A DNA stretch of 64,000 bases. Origin: Branchiostoma floridae. Taxonomy: Eukaryota > Chordata > Leptocardii > Amphioxiformes > Branchiostomatidae. Shown here one piece after another: positions 34,707 to 45,800 of this stretch. The notes under the pieces were generated by a model, which worked only from the letters and a program-made list of their open reading frames with translations, was not told the origin of the DNA and searched no databases. Every line of letters starts with the position of its first letter. The first letter of the stretch is position 1. Location of the stretch: assembly GCF_000003815.2 (NCBI RefSeq), contig NC_049997.1:13084261-13148260 (forward strand), given 5' to 3'. A program made the position numbers and the translations under genes.

Positions 34707-36169
34707 CTGAAAGAAACAACAATAAAACAAGATCATAATATGGAACTTGTTCACAATTAAGCTTAAAAATTAATTAAAAGTAATGAGCAGTAAAAAGGCA
34801 ATAATAAAAATTAAAAAAAATTGATCATTGGTCAAAAACATCAATCTTGTAAAAAGGTGGTTTTTATTACAATAAATATTTGATAAGAATTTTACTTACT
34901 GCCAATTCTATCAAAGTAGTGATTATTTGATAATGTTTGAAATGCAAAATTGATGATAGGCTAGCCCTACTGCTACGAAATAACATAATTGTGATATCAC
35001 ATTATGCTGAGTATGGTTGCAAAAATATTATCATGATAATATTTATTACATAACTGTTACATTTTTATTAGAGTTGGCCTCTTCCTGTCAAACCCATTAC
35101 TTCAATAATATGTTAGCAGGCCTTGTAATACGTTTGCTATACCTTAAGGAGCAACTATATTCTTGATTGATAGCAATAACAATGGATAATTCAGTCCATT
35201 GATTTGCCGTGACATCTTTAATTTTGCCTGGGTCAAGAAAAAAAATAATGATCCTCTGAGAAACTATTGGCAAGCTTGCATGCACAATATTTATCTTTAT
35301 ATCATTATATCACACTTTCATTTATTGATGTATGGTAAAGACAATATCAATCCTTCCGCAGCAATATTTGGACAAACGAACAGAATATCATCACTTTGAC
35401 AACCAGTTGGCATTTAGCTTGCATACACAATGTTTTTTTTATACCACACTATAAAAACAATAATCATTTACTGGGACATCATCAGATAAAGACAAAATAA
35501 TTGTCATATGCTATAGCAATATCTAAAAAAAAACCAGAAATATTCCCTGCTCAGTTTGGTTTGCATTTTTTTTATTGGAAAATTTCAAGATTTATATAAG
35601 ACAACCTATAAGATATTCAAGTCCAGAGGTAGCTAGCTGGGTAGGCAGTAGTATACCAATATATAATGTACAATGGCTATCTGAATGTCAATAAGTTGAA
35701 TTATGAGAACCTTATGTTCCAGTGACTTAATAGAGTGTAGTCTCAGATCTCATTACATCAGCCATAATAGGAAGACAGTGTCTAAAGAAACTATTATCTT
35801 AATCAAATATGGCCACACAAATTCAATATGTAGGTTCTCCAGTTCTGAAATCATAATGCTGCACTGGAAGGTAAATATGAAGTTTTGCCTGCCATATATA
35901 TATTTGTATAAACCATGTCGTGAATGTAGTCAGATTCAAATTTTCTTCCCCCTATCAGCTTTCATGTTGTCGTCTCGTTAAATTGTTGCTATAAAAGAAA
36001 TGACTGAGAAACAATAAATGATTTGGCATGGCCTAACAAAGAGGTCTGATTAATTTGATTTATAGGAATGGTAGAGGAAAACAACATTCATTTTCTATAA
36101 TGTTGATGTAACTGTGATTTAATTTGTCCTGAATCTTCTGACTGAGTGGGCAGTGATTGGAAGGGACTG
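34707..36169. other. gene-free stretch
   Basis: AT-rich with only random-looking frames. Confidence 0.45.
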
Positions 36170-36990
36170 TAGAGAAGCGTCGGGGGGGACACATCGCCTC
36201 ACACGCTCGTGCCACTCACACATTCCTCCCCACCACAGCACATGCCTCTAGCCAAATACATGCAGCTTTCCCTCTCAAATATGGACCAAACAAGTGAAAG
36301 GTTCCCATACCTTATGGCATCGTTGTGACATCCAACACAAACTGCGGAAGCCTTGCTGTCGCGTCTCTCATTTATCCCTGCCAGTTCGCTCTCGCCATCC
36401 TGGGGTAACTCCCTTCCTCCCGGTCTGGAAAGCCAGCAAAATATTTGACAATATTCTGGATGGGTAAAAATAGCGGCATCCCCTCTGACCCCCTGACTGT
36501 TTGGCTTTCGGGGCATCTGGTGTCACGTCTTCTAACAGGGGCTCCAACCAACAGGCGTGTAATCGAAATTGCTCCCGAAGCCTCGTCAATCACCATCTAA
36601 GATACACGTTTTCTCGAGAAACCCGGTCAAGAAGGCTCGGCCGGGACGGAATCGTTGATATCGACGGGATAAGATATGGTAGAAACGGGGCTTACACGCT
36701 AGGGATAATACAGTGTAGGGGTGTAAGGCGATACGGGCCATGAAGGCCGGCCATGGGTTGCTGACATGCGAGGCATGCTGATGCTATTTCTAGTATTCCT
36801 ACATGGAGGAGAGTGGAGGAATCTGGCACACGTTGGTCCCGTGGGCCCGGGGTCCAGGCCCTGCCTGCAGAATTTGAATACCTTTGATGTGCTAACTGCC
36901 CGCCCACCCAGAATGTTATTATGTCCAGCCAAGTGTGGAAAATAGGAAACGAGCTAACAGCAGCGTTAACAGGACTCCGAGCCAAGAGCC
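36170..36990. other. GC-rich island
   Basis: Distinctly GC-richer than its flanks, with overlapping open frames on both strands. It contains the exon candidate at 36311-36424, palindromic GGCCGGCCATGG-type words and GTGGGCCCGGGGTCC. It may be a CpG-type regulatory island, 5' region or exon cluster. Confidence 0.4.
36311..36424 (-). CDS. candidate internal exon
   Basis: Acceptor GCTGGCTTTCCAG and donor ATAAG|GTATGG bracket 114 bases open in one frame (phase 2 in, phase 2 out). It encodes PGGRELPQDGESELAGINER and then DSKASAVCVGCHNDAI. The phase matches the donor of the candidate at 40659-40735. CVGC followed by a hydrophobic residue is faintly reminiscent of kininogen-type cystatins, but that is too short to call. 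It could instead be 5' UTR of the split gene. Confidence 0.35.
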
Positions 36991-38180
36991 TGGTATTACC
37001 TGGGTTTTTCTTGTAAGGCCACAACAATGTATTTCTTTGGTTCATGGACATTTTTCAGGCCCATTATGCAAAATTACGACAACATAGCAAAAGAGTTTAT
37101 TCTAATCCTACAGTAGATAGTGATTTCAGAAACTCAGCAGACCTTGTGTAGCTAGATGATTTTTCACAATTTACAAACATTAGAAATGCCAAATAATGTA
37201 AGCTGAAGAGTGGTTGTACATATCATTCACCTGAACATTTTAAATCTTGGTGCCCAAATCTTGAATTAAGTCCCATCAACTTAAGATATTCCTGCATTCA
37301 CTCTGAATAACAAAAGACCTGGTTTTACCTTATAAGGCAACATCAATTCATTTTCTTGGTTTCAGACATTTTAGAGTAAAATATTTTACAAGACAATACT
37401 AGTGTAAACTAATAAGTCTGCAGGTTGGAAATAATACACATCACATTTAAAAAATGTGAATATAAAATTGTTAAAGAGATCCACTATTGCATCTGTAATG
37501 CTGAAAAAATTACACAATTAAGACGTGTAGAAAAATTCTTGAGCAGGCATAGATGACGCTGAATGCAAAAATGAACATAAATCTTTAAGTCTGTTTTGAA
37601 AGCTTTAGAAGATCAACAAAGTAACATCATTTACTTGCTGCACTAAATAAACATTACATGAATACTGGATTTAGAAAAAATAGCACCATTAGCATAATGG
37701 AAATTTGATAAGCCCAATTAATAAATGTACCATAATTGAATCTTAATCAGTGCTATGCATTCAGATGACTCATAAATGAAAAAGTAGATGATATCACTGG
37801 TGCAGATGTTCTAGCTTGTAAGTGTATCATAAAAGAATCTATACTTTAATTTCAGATTAATCAAAAGAAATTTCACACAAAAAATGACAGCAAATTTAGT
37901 GGGACTTTTCCCTTCCTGAAATTAGTGTAGCATAGTCCATAGACAACTTGACTATAGGCGAGTATAGCTAGCCATCACATAATACACATTTTTCATATAT
38001 TACTATCATGTTCAAATCATATATATGCCTATGTAGGTCAGTTTCTTTTTACTGTATTCCAAATGCGAGACCAGATCAGTCATACATGATTGCACTGTTA
38101 TCAATAATATTTTGTTGCTCTGTATGTAGCCTCAGAGTACCAATTGTATGTTGTACTTTGTGCGATTGTTGAGCAATAAA
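36991..38180. other. gene-free stretch
   Basis: AT-rich. Just before the ATTC microsatellite, TTGTGCGATTGTTGAGCAATAA resembles a retroposon 3' tail (a similar GTACAATTGTTGTGCAATAA lies near 19135). Confidence 0.4.
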
Positions 38181-38210
38181 ATTCATTCATTCATTCATTC
38201 ATTCATTCAT
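38181..38210 (+). repeat. (ATTC)n microsatellite
   Basis: About seven uninterrupted tetranucleotide units directly after AATAAA, a configuration common at LINE or SINE 3' ends. Confidence 0.9.
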
Positions 38211-38703
38211 ATACACAATGTATGTTATAATGATTCTCCCCTTCTTTTTACTCAGTCAATCCCAGCTACATCTCATTCCCATAAGGAGTCATTTGTCAGT
38301 GATGACTGACCAGCTGTTATTGGACTATACCACCATACTTTAAGAAAGGGGGTGTCCTGTAATGCTGGAAAATCTGCTTGCATTTAAAGAGAGAACTACC
38401 CATGTATGAAACTCCAGAGCAATAGGTGTGAAAAACAGAAACACAACCAAAAATGCACCTGCAGTTCCAGAGCAAGCTGCTAGGGGGCCCAAACATATGT
38501 CACTTCTTCCTTACATCACAAGCTATCTAACCATCCAAGACTATAGCATGCCCTGGTCAAAAGATAAAAGTTTTTCTGCAGTCTCAAGGCCACAAATTAG
38601 GGCCCAAAATTGCCCTTGACCTTTGGCTTCCCAACACCTACCCACATACCAAATATCACCAGAAACCATCCAGAGGTTCTAGAGTTATGACCCCAGATAT
38701 CAG

Positions 38704-38747
38704 GAAACACAGACAGACACACAGACAGACACACAGACACACCCAAA
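38704..38747 (+). repeat. ACACAGACAG-type simple repeat
   Basis: Alternating CACAGACAGACA and CACAGACACA units. Confidence 0.8.
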
Positions 38748-38779
38748 ACTATATCTCCATTTTTCTTGGAGATAAAAAT

Positions 38780-38996
38780 AGTAACAGTAGTTCACCTTTA
38801 TCCACGCAGTGACCTTTAACTGTTGTTTTTTAAACATGGTATTTTAGGGCTGTCCAGTTGTCAGACTTTGGTTTAAAATTGTAGTATTTTTAAATTTCAG
38901 TTTGAAACCGTCGTCTGTTGACCTGAACCCTAAGTACCCTGTCGTTAAGACCAACAGATATAGGTTAACCCGCAAATAAAGGTGAACTAGCATTAC
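38780..38996. mobile_element. MITE family A, copy 6
   Basis: Left AGTTCACCTTTATCCACGC; right CAACAGATATAGGTTAACCC and AATAAAGGTGAACTAGCATT. It retains the GTTTGAAACCGTCGTCTG-like centre. Confidence 0.75.
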
Positions 38997-40658
38997 CTCC
39001 ATTAGAGGTGAACCATCTTCTGGGAGGTAATGACTACTGTGTCCCCTAAACCCCCCCCCCCCCCAGCCCCCCTTATGTACACTACTGACTGGCAGCTGTA
39101 TAAACATTTACCATTCTCATGTTCTGGGTCACTACCAAGCCCTTACCCACCAATTACTTCATCAAGTACAGTACATACATGTATAATGCAGGGCCAATAC
39201 ATTACTAGTATTGAACTGACTAAAGTAATTATGCAGATACTGACTGAGGTTGATCAGTGTAATATAACAAGCTCCCACAGCAGTCTCCAAGCAAATGCTA
39301 CAGTGCCATAAAATAGTATCAAACCTGGCCAAGGAGTATGTAGTCAAAGGGGGTCAACGGGCAAGTACGGCCTCTGGTCGTATACACACTCCTTTGCCAG
39401 CTGCCTCTGCCAGCTCTTGATACAATCTTATGCTACCATAGGATCTGCTTTGGAGATTACTCCCACAGTTTTTGCCTGATAGCTGGAATGTTTTGCCAAA
39501 AGGCTGTTATACTGGCTATGCTACGGGACGAATGAACGAACGAACGAACGAACGAACGAACGAACTGGCTATGCAGATACAGATTCCTTGGTTCTCTGTT
39601 ACAACAGTAAAAATTTGGTAAGCGATCAAGATGAACTGGGAAGCTTAAGAAAATATGAATCTACTAATCTTACAAATTGTGTGAAGAAAGATACAGACTT
39701 TCCCTTAAGAGTTTGTTTTCATTCTCATCTTCCAATTGAGCTTCTTTTTTTTTTCAAATTATCCATTAGTCAAATTGAAGTCAGGACCATTCTTTCATTA
39801 ACCATAGGGCCAGTAAAGCCCGATTCCTTGTATAATGGCATTTGGAACTCGTGTGATCCCAAACAATTGTACATATTATTTATTAATTCAATTTTTTCAT
39901 CTATATCTAAATGTACACAACAATAAGAGATCATAGTTCTTTACAACCTTTTGAGTCCAATAGGAAAAACTATCGTAATTTCATGACGGAAAATTCATGA
40001 TACTACTGTATTGAGTATGTTATATAGTATGTCTAATAGTGTTATTTCAATCATAAATCAGCCCCTTTCCATCTGATATATAACATATATAACATCATGA
40101 AATCGATTTCCTGCAAAATCATGTTCATACATCAAAGGCACTATAAACGGGGTAATAAATATCCTTGCACTTACAAGTTACAGTATACTGTAAAACTAAA
40201 AGAGGAAATATTCACACTGTTTGTTTGTTTGTTTTTTTGCAGTGACCTCTTTACTACAAACATTTACCATTACTTAAAAATCCTGGATGGTAGTTAAAAC
40301 CACAGATTTGGATCCACTCCATTCTCTCCCTACTGCAAAATGAAATAAGATATGCACATTTCCTCTTTTCCAGTAAAACTAAAATATGTATTCAAGTATG
40401 TTACATTTATAATAGGAGAAACACAAATAGACAGACATACTAAACACATCTACTACTTGCAGAGTATTTTTTCTTTTCATAAGAAGTTACAACTCTATAT
40501 AACATTTGTAGTTTTCAAGTAAAGGAAATAATAATGATACTATTAGTACTAGTACAGAATATGTCCACCCCCATGTAGGGTAACTCGTGGTACCGCCCAA
40601 ACATCACGCTACAGGTAAGGGTGACTGAACTGTTGTTAATTGGCCCTATCAATCTTAC
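38997..40658. other. gene-free stretch
   Basis: Contains a C-run at 39051-39064 and the GAAC microsatellite. The 112-codon plus-strand frame at 39588-39926 is AT-driven and lacks exon borders. Confidence 0.4.
39533..39565 (+). repeat. (GAAC)n microsatellite
   Basis: About eight tetranucleotide units. The flanking CTGGCTATGC is itself duplicated on both sides of the array. Confidence 0.9.
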
Positions 40659-40735
40659 CTGTTCTCTCTGGGACGACCCTTTAAAAATTCAAGAGCTTTC
40701 TTTGCAAGGTAAGGTGGGGTTAGAACGTTTAGGGA
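40659..40735 (-). CDS. candidate internal or 5' exon
   Basis: A long pyrimidine tract (CCCCTCTCCCTCCTCATTCA) ends in TTGAG and is followed by 77 open bases to a consensus donor, AACAG|GTAAGA. It is open in phase 0 and encodes SLNVLTPPYLAKKALEFLKG and RPREN, leaving phase 2. The only left-hand match is the candidate at 36311-36424. If that pairing is wrong, this donor may end a non-coding first exon of the split gene. Confidence 0.4.
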
Positions 40736-40739
40736 CTCA

Positions 40740-41100
40740 ATGAATGAGGAGGGAGAGGGGTACAGTGAGAGGGGGAACGGTGGGAAAGAAGAGGCAAGGA
40801 TGGCACTTGGGAGATATATGATCATAAGAACACACACATGATAATTGAGCTGAAATACGGGTCGCTATGGACACAATGAAGACATAAACAACACGAACAC
40901 GTAAGGCAAACGATGGTGCCATGTTCGAATGAGTCTGGAGATAGACTTTTGCGCTGTATAGCCCGACATCTGCGATGATATTTGCCCTCCCATCGCGAAT
41001 CCTTCTCACAGCAATGATAGTGAAATGGAGAGGGGTCATAGGTCAACTGGGAGGCTGAAGAGCAAGCGATCCTATTGGCTGAACAAGAAATATTATTAAC
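40740..41100 (-). promoter_or_regulatory. candidate promoter/5' region on the minus strand
   Basis: Composition rises in GC here. An AGCCAATAGG CCAAT box lies at about 41080-41070 on the minus strand. Downstream come several overlapping open frames and the donor at 40658. This suits a transcription start for a minus-strand gene, perhaps the split gene, but no start site can be fixed. Confidence 0.3.
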
Positions 41101-41986
41101 CAATCAAGTACGGCTTACTCAAAGATGATGTTTTGTTTGCTGTTAATATTGTCGTTTGTCATTTCGTTTCCCATACTTCACGCTAGGTTGTTGGGTTTTG
41201 TTTCTCAGCAAATCAACAATTTGACCGTTTTTGGCTATATTATACTTTTGTTGCATTCACTTTTCTTTCAATGTTGATCGTATTGTTTGAAAGTGCTTAC
41301 TAGCTAATATTTCAAGTCTAGAAATGGAAAAAAGGTCACTGGTGGAGTTGCAACTTTATATCTAGTAATGCAGCACAACTCTAGCCACGATCGGATATCA
41401 TACAAGAGTTGAATCTTGACTTGGATGGTGCACCGCCTAGCGATCTATAACAACGTTGCAATGCTTTAATGAGCGGCTGTAAATTTCCCAAATGTCGAAT
41501 GTTACGAGAAATTTCTGAAACAAACTACTAGTAACAACCTGTTGAAATATCTGCGTCATTTTCGACACCAGAAATCACTGTACAGGGTAAACATTAATTC
41601 ACAACACCAGCTTCTAAGTTTTATTTGAGGCAAACTTGAGAACGGTACAAGAATGAGAAAAAGGACCGTTACATAAACAGTGTACATCATTTGAAAATTA
41701 AAGCTTGTAATCATAAGATACCTAAATATCTATACATTGCTTCACACGTATTCAAAGTTAATGAAACATAGGATGACTGCAATTCTACCGTTCCCACTCG
41801 TGTTTTCCGCTTCGATTTGATCAATGTACAAAGGGGTACACATCATTGATTTACCTGTGCATGCAATCCGTGAAACATATGATTTATCATGAAACATAGA
41901 GTATATGGTAGCTGAGAATATTCACATATTCATAAGATGCGGGACCACTCTTGAGTACCTTAACGCTGATAATAACATACACGTTA
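41101..41986. other. gene-free stretch
   Basis: No exon or repeat recognised. Confidence 0.45.
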
Positions 41987-43600
41987 GAACTTCCAGAGTC
42001 TTAAACAAAGTGTGCGTTACTTTTATTACTTTAATTCCATAGTAAAACCCATGGCGAGAAGGCAGAAAGTAATTTGAGTGCTAAAAATTACTTCGTTACT
42101 TTTCTACAAGGCTCGGAAGCGAATAAAGGTTCGCATGGGGTTACTGCTAAGCGAACCCTTCGGTAACCGCAAAGCGACCCCATACGATGGAACTTCCAGG
42201 ATCTTAAACAACGTGTTCGTTACTTTTATCACTTGAATTTCATAGTAAAACACGTTGCGAGAAGGCAGAAAGTAATATGAGAGCTGAAAATTACTTTGTT
42301 ACTTTTCTACAAGGCTCAAAAGCGACTGAAGCTTCATCTTGGGTAACCGCTAAGCGAACATTTCGGTAACCGCAAAGAGACCCCATACGATGGAACTTCC
42401 AGGATCTTAAACAAAGCCATTGAGTGTGCGTTACTTTTATCACTTGAAATCCGTAGTAAAATCTGTGGAGGGAAGGCAGAAAGTACTTCAAATGCTGAAA
42501 ATTACTTTGTTACTTTTCTACAAGGCTCGAAAGTGAATTAAGGTTCCCCTTGGGGTAACCGCTAAGCGAACCCTTCGGTAACCGCAAAGCGACCCCATAC
42601 GATGGAACTTCCAGGATCTTAAACAAAGTGTGCGTTACTTTTATCACTTGAATGTCATTAAGAATTACCGTAGTGAGAAGGCAGAACGTAATTTAAATGC
42701 TAAGAATTACTTTGTTACTTTTCTACAAGGCTCGAAAGTGAATTAAGGTTCCCCTTGGGGTAACCGCTAAGCGAACCCTTCGGTAACCGCAAAGTGACCC
42801 CATACGATGGAAGTTCCAGAATCTTAAACAAAGTGTTCGTTACTTTTATCAATGAACTTCGTAATAAAACCCGTGGCGAGAAGGCAGAAAGCAGTTTGAA
42901 TACTAAAAATTACTTTCTTACATTTCTACAAGGCTCGAAAGCGAATGAAGTTTCCACTTTGGGTTACCGCTAAGCGAACCCTTTGGTAATGGCAAAGCGA
43001 CCCCATACGATGGAAGTTCCAGAATCTTAAACAAAATGTGCGTTACGTTTATCACTTGAATGTCATAGTACAACCCGTGGCGAGAAGGCAGAAAGCAGTT
43101 TGAGTACTAAAAATTACTTCCTTACTTTTCTACAAGGCTCAAAATTTCAAAAGCGAATGAAGTTTCCACTTTGGGTTACCGCTAAGCGAACCCTTCGGTA
43201 ACCGCAAAGCTACCCCATACGGAGGAACTTCCAGAATCTTAAACAAAATGTGCGTTACTTTTATCATTTGAATGTCATAGTACAACCCGTGGCGAGAAGG
43301 CAGAAAGCAGTTTGAGTACTAAAAATTACTTCCTTACTTTTTTACAAGACTCGAAAGCGAATGAAGTTTCCACTTTGGATTACCGCTAAGCGAACCCTTC
43401 GGTAGCCGCAAAGCGACCCCATACGATGGAACTTCCAGAATCTTAAACAAAATGTGCGTTACTTTTATCACTTGAATGTCATTGTACAACCCGTGGTGAG
43501 AAGGCAGAAAGCAGTTTGAGAACGAAAAATTACTTCCTTACTTTTCTACAAGACTCGAAAGCGAATGAAGTTTCCACTTTGGGTTACTGCTAAGCGACCT
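41987..43600 (+). repeat. tandem array, eight units of about 205 bp
   Basis: Units start with GAACTTCCAG at about 41987, 42190, 42392, 42605, 42810, 43013, 43225 and 43429 (spacing 202-213). Each holds TTAAACAAAGTGTGCGTTAC, GAGAAGGCAGAAAGTA and TTACTTTTCTACAAGGCTCG. Most units also carry a nested direct pair, GGTAACCGCTAAGCGAACCC then GGTAACCGCAAAGCGACCCC. Low divergence implies recent expansion or homogenisation. No open frame runs through. Confidence 0.9.
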
Positions 43601-44334
43601 TCGCCAAATGATTTCCAACGACCTCAAAACGCACAGAACTTTTAAAAAACATAGTCATGGATATAGATTGTGTACCTTTATTGATGTACACTGTTATTTT
43701 TCGTTAGTGTAAATATTCAATCGGGACCCAGTTTGGAAATGTGTCCATAGCAGCAGCAGTGGGGTTGAGTGTGGGGATTCTGAGTGAATTAAGGGTTTTC
43801 AAAACTGCGTTATCTTTAATGGTGTTCTTGCGTTGCAAATTTTAGAGTAACAAATCTACGTCTTGTAAGTAAATGTCAAATTGCGACACCGTATTTGAAG
43901 TAAGACCCCGTTACATTTCAACATTTCCCAGAAGGCCTTAGGGCAGCAAACAATACTGCATTCGTCATTCCCTTCGTTTATTGGTCAATCCGGATAAATG
44001 GAGCATATCAATCATTTAATCCTAAATTAAAATAATTACTCTAGACAATTCCCACCGTTAAATGTAATCGTTTGGTCTCGACAATTAGTTGTTGTTTTTC
44101 TGGGACAGATCACTTCTCTTGGATGCGGTTTTCGAAAGAGCTGGCCCCAGTAACGTTGTACCTTCTCAATATGGTTAGCTGTGAGTTGAGACAGTTATGC
44201 GTCACCAGAGGTACAGACATACATTTATAACTCATAAATGGAAGAGCATTTTATCACAAATTCCGTATCAGACAGTTTGCTGATTTAGACAATCCATTTT
44301 TGCAGGCGCTTTCGGGAAAAAGATACGTTCACGC
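43601..44334. other. gene-free stretch between the array and the inverted duplication
   Basis: No supported gene. It contains one copy (44285-44334) of sequence that recurs at about 44524-44570 (ATTTTTGCAGG...TCGGGAAAAA). Confidence 0.4.
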
Positions 44335-44671
44335 AACAGCAATGCAGACGAAATCCACGTCTTATTGGTAAATCTATATTTGTCTGTGGTGGGAGTGGCA
44401 ATTCATCATATATTTTAATTAAATCTGAAATCTTTGTAGACAATCTATCAAAAGCTGACCTATTTACTATTCTTTGACGTAGTTTTACTATTCTTTGACG
44501 TAACTTTACTATTCTTTGACATATACAATCAATTTTTGCAGGTCCTGTCGGGAAAAAAAGAACTCTGCATAAAACGTTGTTGATCACAAAATCCACGCGC
44601 CTTTTCCCATTTGGTTCGTTGTATATCTTGATGACCTTTAAGCAACCTGTATCCTTTGGAAACTCAACTAA

Positions 44672-45695
44672 CGCCTGAGTATCTGCAAAAATGGACAGTG
44701 GCTACCAGACCGGCTGTGTTAAAGCTGAGTATCTGCGGAAGTAGACATTGTCTGAGTTAGAGCTGAGTATCTGTGAACGTTGACAATGACTACTAGACAG
44801 CTGAGTTAGAGCTGTGTATCTGTGAACGTGGATAGTGACTAGACAGTTGAGTTAAAGCTGAGTACCAGGGAACGTGGATAGTAACTAAACAGTTGAGTTA
44901 GAGCTAAATATCTGTGTACGTATAGAGAGTGACTAGACAGCTGAGTTAGAGCTGAGTATCTGTGAACGTGGACAGTGCCTAGACAGCTGAGTTAGAGCTG
45001 AGTATCTGTGAACGTGGACAGTGCCTAGACAGCTGAGTTAGAGCTGAGTATCTGTGAACGTGGACAGTGCCTAGACAGCTGAGTTAGAGCTGAGTATCTG
45101 TGAACGTGGACAGTGCCTAGACAGCTGAAATAGAGCTGAGTATCTTGTGAACGTGGATAGTGACTAGACAGCTGAGTTAGAGCTGAGTATCTGTAAACGT
45201 TGATGGTGAATGGGCAGCTGAGTTAGAGCTGAGTATCTGTGAACGTGGATAGTGACTAGACAGTTGAGTTAGAGCTGAGTATCTGTGAACGTGGATGGTG
45301 ACTAGACAGTTGAGTTAGAGCTGAGTATCTGTGAACGTGGATAGTGACTAGACAGCTGAGTTAGAGCTGAGTATCTGCGGAAGTAGACATTGTCTGAGTT
45401 AGAGCTGAGTATGTGTGAACGTAGACAATGCCTACTAGACAGCTGAGTCAGAGCTGAGTATCTGTGAACGTGGATAGTGACTAGACAGCTGAGTTAGAGC
45501 CGAGTATCTGTGGAAGTAGACAGTGACTAAACAGCTGAGTTAGAGTTGAGTATCTGTGAACGTGGATAGTAACTATACTGATGTGTTTGAGCTGAATATC
45601 AGTGAAAGTAGACAGTGACTAGACAGCTGAGTTAGAGCTGAGTATCTGTGGAAGTAGACAGCGACTTTACATACAGCTGGGTTAGAGCTAGAGAC
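44672..45695 (+). repeat. 46-bp minisatellite, about 22 units, upstream of locus A
   Basis: Consensus unit begins GCTGAGTATCTGTGAACGTG, continues GACAGTGACTAGACAGCTGA and ends GTTAGA. Units at 44950-45130 are virtually identical. Each unit contains a CAGCTG E-box and a TGAGTTA word close to AP-1/MAF half sites. The array ends about 105 bp before the start codon of locus A. Confidence 0.9.
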
Positions 45696-45800
45696 AGTCT
45701 CGCCTGTTTATAGAGAGCGATTGCAGTGCTTTGACGGTTACTCGCCTGTTTCCTTACTTGCTTACTAGGCACCACGACTCTCAAGAAATCAAGAAAAGTA

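Noticed and set aside
39588-39926. 112-codon plus-strand ORF
   Set aside because: AT-rich, no borders or domain; a frame of this length is expected by chance a few times in a window this size.
44285-44596. 103-codon minus-strand ORF with repeated RQRIVKL-type motif
   Set aside because: The repetition comes from a 22-bp local triplication; the homologous part of the right arm lacks the frame.
44672-45695. CRISPR-like array
   Set aside because: Units are contiguous 46-bp minisatellite repeats with no unique spacers, in a eukaryotic context.
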